Under the pieces are notes generated by a model. That model did not search any database, was not told the origin of the DNA, and worked only from the letters and a program-made list of their open reading frames with translations. A stretch of DNA of 64,000 nt from Lumbricus terrestris. Taxonomy: Eukaryota; Annelida; Clitellata; Crassiclitellata; Lumbricidae. Of the stretch, positions 22,201 through 31,125 are shown in pieces. The DNA lies in assembly GCA_949752735.1 (NCBI GenBank), contig OX457037.1:71279829-71343828 (forward strand), written 5' to 3'. Each line of letters opens with the position of its first letter. Within the stretch, counting starts at the first letter, position 1. Position numbers and translations under genes: made by a program.

Positions 22201-25200
22201 TTTCTTGACTACCCTTTGAAAAGCCTGCTGACTCGATGCAGTGCGCTTCTGAATAAGCTGGTGCCCTACAATTGACTTTGGAGTGGCACTTTAAAAGTTT
22301 AGAAATTACGACTAAAATATAGAAGTGACTTGATAGAGTACTTGCCCCTTTAAAACTGACACCTGCATAGTTTTCTTACATTTATTCATTGATTCATTAC
22401 ATAGTACCCCTTCAAAAACCTACTTTTTAACATTCTACTTTTGATTTTTAATCAATTTCAACGCACTAAGAAAACTATTCATATTGAAAATGATAGGCCT
22501 ATACAAACTGAAACTGAAAAATATGCATTAAGAAACCTCTTTGAAAAATACCCATGTTCTCACTTTCCAGCTTTGCAATTTTTAAGCTCTTGCGAGTTGC
22601 GACTGAGAAATTTAGCCGTGACCACCTTAAAAATGTTGCCCCCTTGCAAAAATTTATGCGGGCGCCCAAGGCTCGCATAGATCACCGTTCGCTTCAGGTT
22701 TGCCGAAGTTGTGCGTAAAATGCAGTAGATCTCATCCTCCTGGATGACTTCAAAATTTAATCACCGATGCTTAAATCCCTCTAAAACTAAAATACGTTCT
22801 TATAGACCTGCGAGACTAACTTAAGAAAATTCTAGATCCCTCCATTTCCATCAACCTTGACTCTGCATCCACTCACACATTTATTAAAAATTCTCCTGTT
22901 CACAAGCCAGTGGCGTAGACAAGGAGGTTTCTGGGGTTAAACCCCCCATTGGCCTATGGAAAAAGTTTTTTAATTGTTATTTATCCACTTAAATAAGAAA
23001 AATCAAAACAATTGCTTGTAGTAACAATTGTTTTTCTGACTTTATTCCTTTGCTACTTTATTCCCTTTTTATTTACTGTAATACTGTTGGGTTGGTGTTA
23101 GAAAGGGCATCCGGCCAGGCCATAAAATCCCCCAACCCCAATCCTAAATTCCTAGCTACGCTATACTGTCACAAGCAAGGTGTTATCTTTGATCAAGAAC
23201 TGAGCTTCTCTGATCACATCACTCATCTCTCCCGCTCTTGCCCTCATGATCATCCGTGATCTCCGCAGAATCCGCCATATGCTCGACCTTAATGCTGCAT
23301 GTCTACAGTGCAACATCTATAAGCTTAGTTCATGGCAAACTTGACCACTGCAATTCTCTCTTCATAAACGTAGGCAATACATCACCCAAATCAAGCTGTT
23401 CAGTATGCCCTCGTCCGAGCTTTCACCAAAACCCATAAACGCCACAACATTAGGCTACTGCTGACCTCAACGTCTGTTTAACGTTGTTAGAGATATACTA
23501 CCATTGCAAGATTACTCAATGCTTCCTCTGTCTGGTGGGAATTTGCCAACGCAATGGAGCGAAATCGTCTTAACTGTTTTTTAAGAAAATTGGCCCGTTC
23601 AAGCTTCCTTCCTGCCGATTTTCCTAGCTTTGACGAACTCTGTTCTAGAGCAGAATTTGCTCTTTCCCGCTCTATCCTCTTAAATCCTTGTCACATTCTT
23701 CACGACCTCCTCTCTCCCGATAAGGTCACTCCATACAATACTCGACCAAGGCCACATAATCTAACCATTCATAGAGTTGATTCGTTTGCCAGAAGAAGTT
23801 TTATTTTGCGAATGTTGTATGACTTTGCATAAATCTTCTTCTTCTTTCCCTTCAGGCTAGGATTATTCCCTCTGGCGAGGGGTCAGCCACTCGGATCCTT
23901 CTCCTCCACTTGTCTCTGCTTCCGGTGTCTTCTTTCTTCAATTTGAGCAACTTCAGGTCTTGTTGTATCACGTCCTCCCATCTTTTCTTCTGTCGTCCCC
24001 GACTGCGTCGACCATGTACCTCCGCCTGCATGATTCTTTTGACGCAGCTACCCTCCTCTTTTCTCATTACGTGTCCATACCATCGCAGCCTGGTCTCCCG
24101 TGCTTTGTCAGTGATGCATGCCACACCGAGCGTCTTCCTGATGTCCTCACTTCGTTTCATGTCTTTCAATGATATTCCATTGAATTTGCATAAATGTTTA
24201 CTATTATTTATTTCCTCTCTAAACTAGGCCTACTGTGCGTTTGCTGGTGGTCTATTAAAGAATACTCTTACTTACTTAACAGTCTTTACTTACTTAAATT
24301 ACTTCAAATCAGTAAACTGTCTGAGAATAGGGGAGACCCGGGCTACAAGTAACAATTTACACATTTAATCGACTTACGGCAGAACTGTTCCTCCAAGTAC
24401 GGTATACAATATATCAGTGAAAACCTTCATGAGAGCTTTATAATTAGGCACAATTTCAAATGTCTAACTATATTAATTTAGGAAATAAATGAGTTCCAAA
24501 AAATATTTTTGTGTGTTACAAGTTGCCCCGGCTTGGGGTTGGTTGTAACAAGACCTGGGGTAAATTGTAACAATGCTTTTAGCATTGGGGTAGGTTGTAA
24601 CACAGCACATGTAGTCTATAGGCCATACCGTTATTCCAGGTCGTCTGAAACACACTTATGTCGGAAATAATTCACAGCGCCATCAGTGCAACAGTAACCT
24701 TGGTCGCTCACGGAAGTAAAATCATGCTGAGGATTATAGCCTACTAGAAAGAATAAGGAATCAAACGGAGGCAGAGGTGGCGGATGAACAGGCGGGATTT
24801 CGGAGGGCCAGGGGAACAAGAGACCAGATTACGAACTTGAGAATCGTTATGCAAAAGGCACATGAACATCAGCAGCCACTTTTCATGTGTTTCGTGGACT
24901 TCAGAAAAGCATTCGATTCCATAGCTCATGAAACACTGTGGACGACAATGATAGAAATGGGATTTCCAGGCCATATAATAGATCTGATAGCAAAACTCTA
25001 CAAAAAGCAAAGAGCAAAGGTTAGGGTGGCGGGAACGGTATCAGGAGAGTTTAGAGTCAAACGAGGGGTGAGACAAGGATGTGTACTGTCTCCGAGTTTG
25101 TTCAACATCTTGGCGGAGAGGGTGATGAGAGAGGCTCTAGAGGGGGTACGAGGGTGGAGTGCACATAGGGCGAAGGTGGCTGACTAATCTGAGATATGCA

Positions 25201-28200
25201 GACGACATAGTCCTATTAACAAGCTCGGAAAGGGAATTACAAACATTGGTGGAGAGATTAAATCTGGCGGGAAAGAGGTATGGATTGCAGATTAATACGG
25301 ACAAGACGAAGGTCATGACAACGACAGATACATTATGTAAAGTTCAGATCAACCAAGAAGATTTAGAACAGGTGGACAGTTATATGTATCTGGGTTCAAG
25401 GATTGAAAGAAATGGCGATTGCGGGTCGGAGATTAGAACAAGACTTGCAAAAGGGTATGCAGTAGCTACAGATCTCCAGAAGATATGGAAAAGTCACGAC
25501 ATATAGCAAATGAAACAAAGATAAAGTTTTGGAGGTCTTTCGTCGTTGGTGTGGCCGGTAGCATTGTATGGTTGCGAAAGCTGGACATTGAGGAAGGAGG
25601 AGGAGAGGAGAATAGAAGCGTTCGAGATGAAATGTCTTAGATTGATCATGAGAATACCATGGATGGAAAAACGAACAAACGAATGGGTGATGGAGGCCGC
25701 TGGTGTGAAGAGGAACATGCTAAGAACAGCTAAAGAAAGAAAAATGATATACTTCGGTCACATCATGAGAAAGGAGGGAACATGCATAGAGAAAGAGATC
25801 ATGCAGGGCACAATTCCTGGAGGTAGAGGAAGAGGAAGGCCAAGAACGAATTGTCTGGACAGCATAAAGACATGGACGGGCTTGCAAATGGGAGAAATGC
25901 TGAGAATGACGAAGGACAGGAATCGTTGGAGGAACATCGTGCATGATGCGGCCGAAACTCGTACCGAGGATGGCTAGGAACGGAACGGAACGGCCATCGG
26001 TGCAATCCATTTGAGATCACTTCTTACAAGCCAAACATTGGATAGCCCTACAGTCTTTCTTTTGTTTCTGACAGCACAAAAAGGCTAAAAAAAGTAATCG
26101 CCAGCGGTCGAGGTACTTTTTTCTAAGGATTCTTCTTTTTGTTTGATACTTTATGTTTCTTGAGACCATTGCTGGTCTTCCTTTTCGTCTCGAGAAGGTG
26201 AAGTGTCTGGCCGAGGCTCGATCAGCGATGCAACATTCGACCATAGGCCTACCTCAGCCGGAGGTGAAGTTTGCGGCTGGGCATTGTCATTTGCAGCAGC
26301 TGTATCCGTAGTAATCAATTGATCATCGACTGCGCTTGTACCCATTAGAAAAATTTTCATCACTTGACCTTTGCAGTTTTTCTTTTAAGAAACCGGAAAA
26401 GAGTAACATGGCATATGTTGAATTTCTTCGCAACTGTACGGCAAGGTCGGTTATGCATGGTTAGTCACCTCTTCTGCCGTTTCTTTCATTTCACCCAGTG
26501 TGGTTTCTCCTCTAGGACGTTTCCTTTTGTAAGTCCTCACCTAGGCCTACAGTTTAAAATAGTTCGGAAGGATTCAAGCAAAAATAAATCTTTTAAAAAC
26601 AATGAAGGTGGTTTTGGGGCAGGTTGTAACACCGTTACAACAAGCCACTTGAAAATTGTTACAACCTGCCCCGATCACACGTCTAAGATGATCACGTAAA
26701 ATTTTCAAACTCCACGTTAGTTGACGAAATGTTTCATCCTGTCATGTAATCTAACATAAACAAGCTTCACATTGACCAATAGTAAGTAAGAATATCGTGC
26801 GCCAGACGAAAGCAATGAGAAAAACTATACGAATTGAAAAACTTACTTTTAGTAGCAAAAATCATACTTTTTGGAAAAACGATGCTGTTATGGTGTAACG
26901 CAAGCAAAGCCGAAAGGAACATAAGACGGAAACGATATGCCGCACGCTATGACGTGCATACACTGATTCCCTTGTAATGTAATGTAATGTAATTCAGACA
27001 ATTTGTATAGCATCGTCAGTAGCAAGCTACTTCTAGGATGCTTTACACGCATAATGTCAACTGTCAGAGTAAATGTCATGAGCTCGAGAGCAAGTGTAGC
27101 TTCAATTGTTTTTTAAAAGTTGATACAGTTTTGATGTCTTGGATGGTTGATGGAAGACTGTTCCAGGCGCGTGGGCCTGCGACGCGAAAGGCGCGATCGC
27201 CCATTTTTGTTTTCGTCGCAGGAATGAACACGTCGGCGGTCTTGGACGATCGCAGCCGGGACCTCCTTGGATCGTCTGCTAGCGGTTTGATGTTGGCCGC
27301 GAGGTAGGCTGGTGCGCAATTGTTGAGGCATTTGTACATTAGGATACAAAGTTTGAAATTGATGCGGTCACCTATGCCAAGCCACTGAAGCTGGTCTCGA
27401 ATCGCGCTAGAAATGTGGTCGAATTTTTTCAATCGCAGGACCAGACGAGCGGCAGCATTGATGACCGCCTGAAGCCGAATGATACTGCACTGTGGCAAGC
27501 CAGCAAAGGCGACATTGCAGTAATCGATTCGGCCCAAAATTAAACTTTGTATCAGGTGGCGTGTCACTTCCTGTGTGAGTGACCGAGACACAGATCTCAG
27601 CTGTCTCAGTATTCCGAAGCTGGTTCGCACAACTGCAGTGATATGTGGTGTCATTGACAGGTTACTGTCGAGTAGAAGACCGAGATCGCGGACCTCACTC
27701 TTTGGCACGACAGCATCCCCACCAATGACGAATGGGCTGCGGTCTAGTTTTCCCACTCTGCGCGTAGACGAGCACCAGAGAAATTCCGACTTGGATGAAT
27801 TAAGTTGCAGTCGGTTGCATTTCATCCAGTCAGCGATGTCACTGATGCAGCTCGTTGAGATGGATCGCAGATTCTGGACGTCAGTTGGACAAGGACGACA
27901 GAAGCCATAGATCTGCGAGTCATCAGCGTAGAGATGACCCTGCAGACCATGGTTGGATATTAGAGTTAAGATATCGGCGGTATAGAGGAGGAAGAGAATG
28001 GGTCCCAGGACTGAGCCTTGAGGAACGCCACAGGTAATGAAGGTGGATTTTGAAGAGGAGCCGGCATGGCGGACACATTGCTGTCTGTCAGTGAGGTAGG
28101 AGGTCATCGACTGTAAAGCAGTGGAAGACAAACCAAAAGAAATATGCAGTCGCTGGAGCAGGATAGTGTGATCGACAGTGTCGAATGCGGCAGACAGATC

Positions 28201-31125
28201 CAGGAGTGAAAGAAGAGAGAAGTTGCCAGAGTCAATCGCAAGAAGAATGTCAGACAGAATATCTGCGAGAGCCGTCTCGGTGGAGTGGAAAGCACGGTAG
28301 GCCGACTGCCTGTCTGGGAATAACTGGTTGATGTTGAGATAGTGAACAAGTTGCCTGGATACGACCCTTTCCAGAATTTTTGACATAACGGACAAGTTGG
28401 AGATTGGCCGATAGTTTTTGACGTCCGCAGTATCTAAGCCAGGTTTCTTTGGTAGCGGAGTGATGGTTGCTACTTTGAAGGCCGTTGGAACTTTGCCAGT
28501 TGCCATAGAGTAGTTCACCAGTTGAGTAATAAATGGGGCGATCGTTCCAGCGCATTCCTTCAGCAGCCACGTGGGCAGTGGATCGGCCGTTGACTGCTTG
28601 TTTGGAGTGCACTGGATGAGCCCCAGAATGTCATCAACTGTAACTGACGAGAATGATGGTAGACAGTGAGAGGTAGGTATGTAGGTTGGGTCAGCGGCAT
28701 CAGCAGTGGACTCTCTCACGTCAGCCACTTTCTTGTCGAAGAACTGGTGGAATTCATCGGCTGAAATGAGATCGTCCGCTGGATCGTCCCCTTAATTTCA
28801 GTGTTCCTTATTTTTACGAAGTTACAACCTGCCCTCTGTTACTTTTAGCCCCGGTCTCCCCTACCCGACCGCATAGAATACAAAGTCCTTCCAATCACTC
28901 AGATGGGGGCACAGAAATTTTCAAAGGGGGGGGGCCAAAAGTTTCGATCATGGTACTGTTAAAAAATTTCGTCTTTGGTCGCCGAAAAATCGACTTTTTT
29001 AGTATCCACTTACCTGACTTTGATGTCAAATCAGCAAAGTCTGAGTTCGCGTCGATATAACTTTCTTCTGACGTGGTGTCCTTTTCATCCATCCAGCATC
29101 CATTTAGGCCAGGCTCATCACTTTCGGAATCTGTCAGAATAATGATGAAAATCAAAATAATTATAGACGTTTGACATAGTTTTGCTCAGACTCGAAATGA
29201 ATTTAGGCCCGCTAACCTACGGTACATTGGATTCGAGCTTTTTTTGTCAATCCAAGACAGGTAACCTAACCAAAGAAGTTGATTGTTATAGAAACTAGGT
29301 ACAAGGATCGAAGCGTAAAAGAAAATGCACTTATGCTTACTGCGCACACTTTATGGATTTTAAGATTGGTAGACCTATTTTCAAATGCTTTATTGTTAAT
29401 TAGGGGAGAGTTGCCATTATTGCCTTGATTGGACCGCCGATTCACACCCTAGATGTCATCCTTTGTGCCAACTGTGTGTGATTCATATAGGCCTAATTAA
29501 GTATTAAGTTTTTGATTCAAGCGGTATTAAGTAAGTAGCCTAAGGGAGGGAGGGAGGGAGGTAGGAAGGGAGGGAGGGAGGGAGGGAGGGAGAGAGGGAG
29601 AGAGGGAGAGAGGGAGAGAGGGTAGGAGGGTAGGAGGGTGGGAGGGATCGAGGGTGAGAACGAGGCGAATCTTAAAATTACCGGGCAACACCGGGTACCC
29701 CAGCTAGTTTCTCATGAATCTATCAATAGCCTACAGACAATACTCTCTGTCCTTTGCCTATTGTGAGCATACTTAACATTATTGGTCCAGCATAATTATG
29801 GCATAATTTCCTTTTAGAAACTCGGTGGCATTTGTTCAGGACACTTGAGTTTGCCTTTTGTGGTCCATTCATAGCAACTCTCCCCTATCAAATTATGAGT
29901 AGCCCTAGGCTACTTAGCGAGAATTGATTAATTGAAAATTGATTGTACTAGGCCTATAAATTATCTAACCTTCGATTTTACCGATGATATTCTCAACCAG
30001 GCTGGAAAACTTGTCTAATTGTGTTGCTTTGAACGATAACTGGGAAAGACCAATCGGGCGCTGAACTGTTTCATCATTTTCTGCTCGCAATTGAGTTGCT
30101 GTCGCTTTCAAATCAGAAGTCGCTCTACAGATTTCGCCATTCGTTGCATATGATACAAATGACGAGCCATAATTTTTGTAGCCTTCAAGACCTTGAATAT
30201 GTATTTCATTGTCAACGCATTCAGTTAAGCTTACAGCCTCTCTCATTTTCTTGCGTGTTTTTGTTTCTAGTTGCTTTTGGAGTAGTCTAGCGTGATCATC
30301 TATGAGTTCTTTCAAGTAATCTCTCCTCTTCGTAATCTCCTCTTCAAGTTGCTTGGTGCGTTGGGTTGTTCTATCCATTTCCCGTTCTATAAGTTCTTTC
30401 TTCATAATCGCTTTTGAAATGCAAATGCCTATGCTATTGATGCTGTCTTGGATTTGACTGCGAAAATCATCTCCAGCTTCAACAAGCGACAAGCTTTCGT
30501 GTCCCTGGTGGCTTTCGATGAAGCACATAGGACATAGCACAACCGAACAGTTTTTACAATATAACTTCATCTCTTCATCCTTATGATTTAGGCACATTCT
30601 CGAATCAGACGCCTCTTCGAATTCTCTGGCATTCGTCAGATTCGCTCCTTCTCTCAACCTGTGTTCTTTGGTCAGCCTACTCCTTCCGTGATGTGCAGAG
30701 CATTGCTGACATAAATTAAGATTACATTCAAGGCAATACCTGGCGGCTATGGCGATTGATTCATTGGCAGTCTCGTCAGTGCATGTATCACATGGAATTT
30801 GACCTCGGTTTCTTTCCAACATTTTTCTCGTCTCTATCATCCGTTCAATGAAGTCGTTCTTCTTTAGACCCTCGAAACCTTTCGATCGAATTGTGAATTC
30901 CCTTCTGCATACTGGACAACGTAGGCCTATGTCCTTTACACCTTTCTCTCCCGAGTTGCTGCTCACTTCCGTCCATTCCTGGCTTTGGCTTATGCAACGC
31001 AAGCAGAATATATGAAAACAAGGCAGAATTCTTGGATCTTTTAACGCCTCACAGCATATATCGCAGTCTGTTATACATCTGAGCTGGTCTTGAACTTCTG
31101 TCATTGTAGAGTGTGGTGAAGCCAT
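15378..31125 (-). CDS. TRIM-NHL family gene (RING, two B-boxes, coiled coil, acidic linker exons, NHL propeller)
   Basis: A minus-strand gene assembled from five exons: 31125-29970, 29130-29014, 21027-20911, 18842-18759 and 16235-15378. All internal junctions are phase 1 with GT/AG sites, so any subset of the middle exons keeps the frame. The order RING, B-box 1, B-box 2, coiled coil, linker, NHL is that of TRIM2/3/71-like proteins. These act as E3 ubiquitin ligases, with the propeller binding protein or RNA partners. The introns hold TA-flanked, hAT and LINE insertions. At the join into the last exon the frame is off by one base (see that entry). The copy is therefore either frameshifted or uses another acceptor. 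Gene structure is inferred from splice signals and homology, without transcript evidence. Confidence 0.7.
16270..16860. repeat. Inverted-repeat element carrying a degenerate 40-55-bp minisatellite
   Basis: The outer words GGACGTTTTGGCGCC (about 16278-16292) and GGCGCCAAAACC (about 16846-16857) are inverted. They enclose repeats of the type AAGTGGAAGCTGGATTAATG with spacers of variable length (16345-16830). A short stretch of the same repeat in the opposite orientation occurs at 31615-31760, just upstream of the TRIM exon. No coding sequence. Confidence 0.5.
16981..18514. mobile_element. hAT-type transposon (1.5 kb, CAGTGGCGTAGCAA ends)
   Basis: Ends CAGTGGCGTAGCAA and TTGCTACGCCACTG form a perfect 14-bp inverted repeat. 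The flanks ACCACCAC at 16973-16980 and 18515-18522 are an 8-bp target duplication, though in simple sequence. Subterminal GGGGGCCCTTGTGCA occurs at both ends. No transposase frame survives. It contains a nested hAT-like MITE at 17478-17762. Confidence 0.82.
17478..17762. mobile_element. Nested hAT-like MITE (GGCGGAGACCT ends)
   Basis: The subterminal GGCGGAGACCT on the left is matched by AGGTCTCCGCC on the right. CCTACCAC at 17470-17477 is repeated exactly at 17763-17770. The left tip appears to carry a TATA insertion (CATATAGGCGG versus CAGGGGCGG). A TTTTCGCCGCCAAAAA word occurs twice inside. It is younger than the surrounding hAT at 16981-18514. Confidence 0.72.
18759..18842 (-). CDS. TRIM-NHL linker exon 4 (28 codons, phase 1-1)
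   Basis: An 84-bp exon between a pyrimidine-rich acceptor (TTCTGTCTGTTATTGAAG) and a good donor (TTCAG|GTAACA). It encodes ALGVAENSSETSAENSEM then IIPQQEQAASG. It is acidic, Ser/Thr-rich and without a known domain. Both ends are phase 1, as in the two other linker exons and as needed between coiled-coil and NHL exons. Its use is inferred from splice signals and phase only. Confidence 0.55.
18984..19690. mobile_element. GGGGCCGTCCATAAAG MITE, right end degraded
   Basis: The left end GGGGCCGTCCATAAAGTAC and the following GTCACGCTCCAGGGGGAGGG match the intact copy at 53561-54004. The right arm (AAAGTGTGACGTACTTTAGA near 19660) is recognisable, but the terminal GGACGGCCCC is missing. Between them is AT-rich sequence with a duplicated word AGATTAAATTTTAATT. 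Confidence 0.65.
19700..20160. other. AT-rich intron stretch, nothing recognised
   Basis: Lies between linker exons on the minus-strand TRIM-NHL gene. No supported exon or element. Confidence 0.4.
20165..20300. repeat. GGGGTAATTGTCC degenerate minisatellite
   Basis: About seven units of 15-20 bp around GGGGTAATTGTCC (variants GGGTAATTGACACG, GGGGGTATTTGTCC). The minus-strand frames across it are repeat translations rich in Pro, Asn and Thr and are not genes. Confidence 0.7.
20401..20823. mobile_element. MITE with TAGGGCTGGTGTCAC / GTGACACCGGCCCTG ends
   Basis: A 15-bp imperfect terminal inverted repeat encloses 420 bp. The tips fit the hAT rule. No matching 8-bp flanks were found (ATTTTGAA against CGCTCCCC), so the element is old or recombined. 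It ends 88 bp from the linker exon at 20911. Confidence 0.5.
20911..21027 (-). CDS. TRIM-NHL linker exon 3 (117 bp, duplicate of exon 2)
   Basis: Acceptor ACATTCTGACAG|AT and donor AAGTCAG|GTATGT. The 39-codon acidic peptide (DPENEELGVNGSWLDEKDTT then PEESSIDTNTDIADLTSKSG) is about 70 percent identical to exon 2 at 29014-29130. It has the same length, the same phases and similar flanking intron bases (TTTTCATGACATTCTGACAG). Function unknown. It may extend a flexible, phosphorylatable linker between coiled coil and propeller. Confidence 0.75.
21319..21657. mobile_element. hAT MITE with CTGTGGTTCCCAACC ends, exact 8-bp TSD
   Basis: Ends CTGTGGTTCCCAACC and GGTTGGGAACCGCTG are the classic hAT-type TTCCCAACC inverted repeat. 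The flank CTATAGAT is exact at 21311-21318 and 21658-21665. GGGCCACTTTT occurs three times inside. 339 bp, non-coding. Confidence 0.9.
21720..21940. repeat. Tandem duplication, unit about 126 bp
   Basis: The run from ATTAATTATCAATAAATTAC through CAACAGCCCATTGAAATT to ATATTCACCAG is repeated from about 21846 with few changes. Non-coding. Confidence 0.8.
22835..23470 (+). mobile_element. CR1/L2-like LINE fragment split by a hAT MITE
   Basis: The two halves, 22835-22907 and 23169-23470, read as one stretch of the family seen intact at 32397-34850. It covers the segment that includes GVIFDQELSFSDHITHLSRS and the following DHCNSLF region, with several frame breaks. The MITE at 22908-23168 interrupts it and duplicates 8 bp of LINE sequence. 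A 3' end of a related copy lies nearby (about 22130-22290, AATAAGCTGGTGCCC). Confidence 0.75.
22908..23168. mobile_element. hAT MITE (CAGTGGCGTAGACAAGG family), inserted in a LINE
   Basis: It starts CAGTGGCGTAGACAAGG and ends CTACGCTATACTG. TCACAAGC at 22900-22907 is repeated exactly at 23169-23176. It is a close relative of the element at 54255-54519, sharing the internal words GTTGGGTTGGTGT and GGGCATCCGGCCAGGCC. Non-coding, about 260 bp. Confidence 0.85.
23545..23835 (+). mobile_element. Retrotransposon polyprotein C-terminal remnant
   Basis: A frame of about 92 codons reads NRLNCFLRKLARSSFLPADF, then FDELCSRAEFALSRSILLNP, then a YNTRPRPHNL motif and a basic end (FILRMLYDFA). This end pattern is common after the reverse transcriptase of invertebrate LINEs. 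I place it there from memory of that pattern, not from a search. Truncated at the 5' side. Confidence 0.6.
23852..24169 (-). mobile_element. RTE-type LINE C-terminal fragment
   Basis: The minus-strand frame carries ACITDKARETRLRWYGHVMR, then SRGRQKKRWEDVIQQDLK, then WRRRIRVADPSP. This is the usual C-terminal end of RTE/BovB-like polyproteins. 5'-truncated; lies tail to tail with the previous remnant. Confidence 0.8.
24740..25990 (+). mobile_element. RTE-type LINE, reverse transcriptase to C-terminus, two frameshifts
   Basis: Three consecutive frames rebuild RT and the tail. The first, 24777-25187, has EQAGFRRARGTRDQI, then CFVDFRKAFDS, then GVRQGCVLSPSLFNI. The second, 25159-25506, has the catalytic YADD box in LRYADDIVLL. 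The third, 25546-25977, has ALYGCESWT, then MIYFGHIMRKEG, then the W-R-N-I-V end. The order and wording match RTE/BovB elements. Frame breaks near 25170 and 25510 make it inactive. It is 5'-truncated inside RT, with no endonuclease domain. Confidence 0.88.
26160..26300 (-). other. Doubtful acidic exon-like stretch
   Basis: The minus strand shows AGCGCAG|TCGATGATC and then GCTGAG|GTAGGCC around an acidic, Ala/Thr-rich frame (DDQLITTDTAAANDNAQPQT). The donor would be phase 0, which does not fit the phase 1-1 linker exons of the TRIM-NHL gene. It also lies inside the TA-flanked element. Kept only as a low-confidence candidate. Confidence 0.12.
26975..28795 (-). mobile_element. CR1/L2-like LINE with 550-codon open RT frame and (ATTAC)n tail
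   Basis: An uninterrupted minus-strand frame (28728-27076) covers reverse transcriptase and the C-terminus. It has NYRPISNLSVMSKILERVV, then SLLDLSAAFDTVDH, then CGVPQGSVLGPILF, then the catalytic box in GHLYADDSQIY, then RIDYCNVAFAGLP and a WNSLP end. The 3' tail is ATTACATTACATTAC near 26975-27000. The endonuclease half is missing. With no stop or frameshift across 1.65 kb this is a young insertion. It differs from the 32.4-kb LINE in sequence and tail, so at least two CR1/L2-like families coexist. Confidence 0.9.
29014..29130 (-). CDS. TRIM-NHL linker exon 2 (117 bp, acidic)
   Basis: Acceptor ATTATTCTGACAG|AT and donor AAGTCAG|GTAAGTGG. It joins the coiled-coil exon in phase (G + AT = Asp) and encodes DSESDEPGLNGCWMDEKDTT then SEESYIDANSDFADLTSKSG. 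It has no known domain. Acidic residues and Ser/Thr predominate, which suggests a disordered linker. It is a duplicate of the exon at 20911-21027, including nearby intron bases, so the pair may be used together or as alternatives. Confidence 0.75.
29403..29885. mobile_element. TA-flanked inverted-repeat MITE with internal (GGGA)n
   Basis: Ends GGGGAGAGTTGCC and GCAACTCTCCCC, each bordered by TA (29401-29402 and 29886-29887). The interior includes a GGGA microsatellite (29545-29650) followed by CCGGGCAACACCGGGTACCC, a short word I associate with other retroelement 3' ends. It sits 85 bp from the donor of the TRIM exon. Confidence 0.65.
29545..29650. repeat. (GGGA)n microsatellite
   Basis: An almost pure GGGA/GGGAGA run with minor interruptions; non-coding. 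Confidence 0.9.
29970..31125 (-). CDS. TRIM first exon: RING, two B-boxes, coiled coil
   Basis: The start ATG is at 31125 (MASPHSTMTEVQ) and the exon ends at donor ATCGAAG|GTTAGA in phase 1, giving 385 codons. Residues about 22-76 form a C3HC4 RING (CDICCEALKDP, PCFHIFCLRC, then CPVC). Residues about 111-158 form B-box 1 (CDTC, YCLECNLNLCQQC, then AHHG). Residues about 177-212 form B-box 2 (CLNHKDEEMKLYC, LCPMC, then H and GH). From about 215 to 300 a Lys/Glu-rich coiled coil follows (MKKELIEREMDRTTQRTKQL). RING domains recruit E2 enzymes for ubiquitin transfer, and the coiled coil makes dimers. The frame has no break and all zinc ligands I could check are present. Confidence 0.92.

Larger units (their letters stand above)
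24330..28861. mobile_element. TA-flanked inverted-repeat DNA element (GGGGAGACCCGGG ends) holding two LINEs
   Basis: The left end GGGGAGACCCGGGCTACAAG and the right end read back as GGGGAGACCGGGGCTAAAAG are inverted and flanked by TA on both sides. Both arms contain GGGGCAGGTTGTAAC-type words (24530-24605, 26620-26675, 28825), so the original element was about 1.4 kb. An RTE LINE (24740-25990) and a CR1/L2-like LINE (about 26975-28795) sit inside it. TA duplication suggests a Tc1/mariner-like mechanism, but no transposase was seen. Confidence 0.7.
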
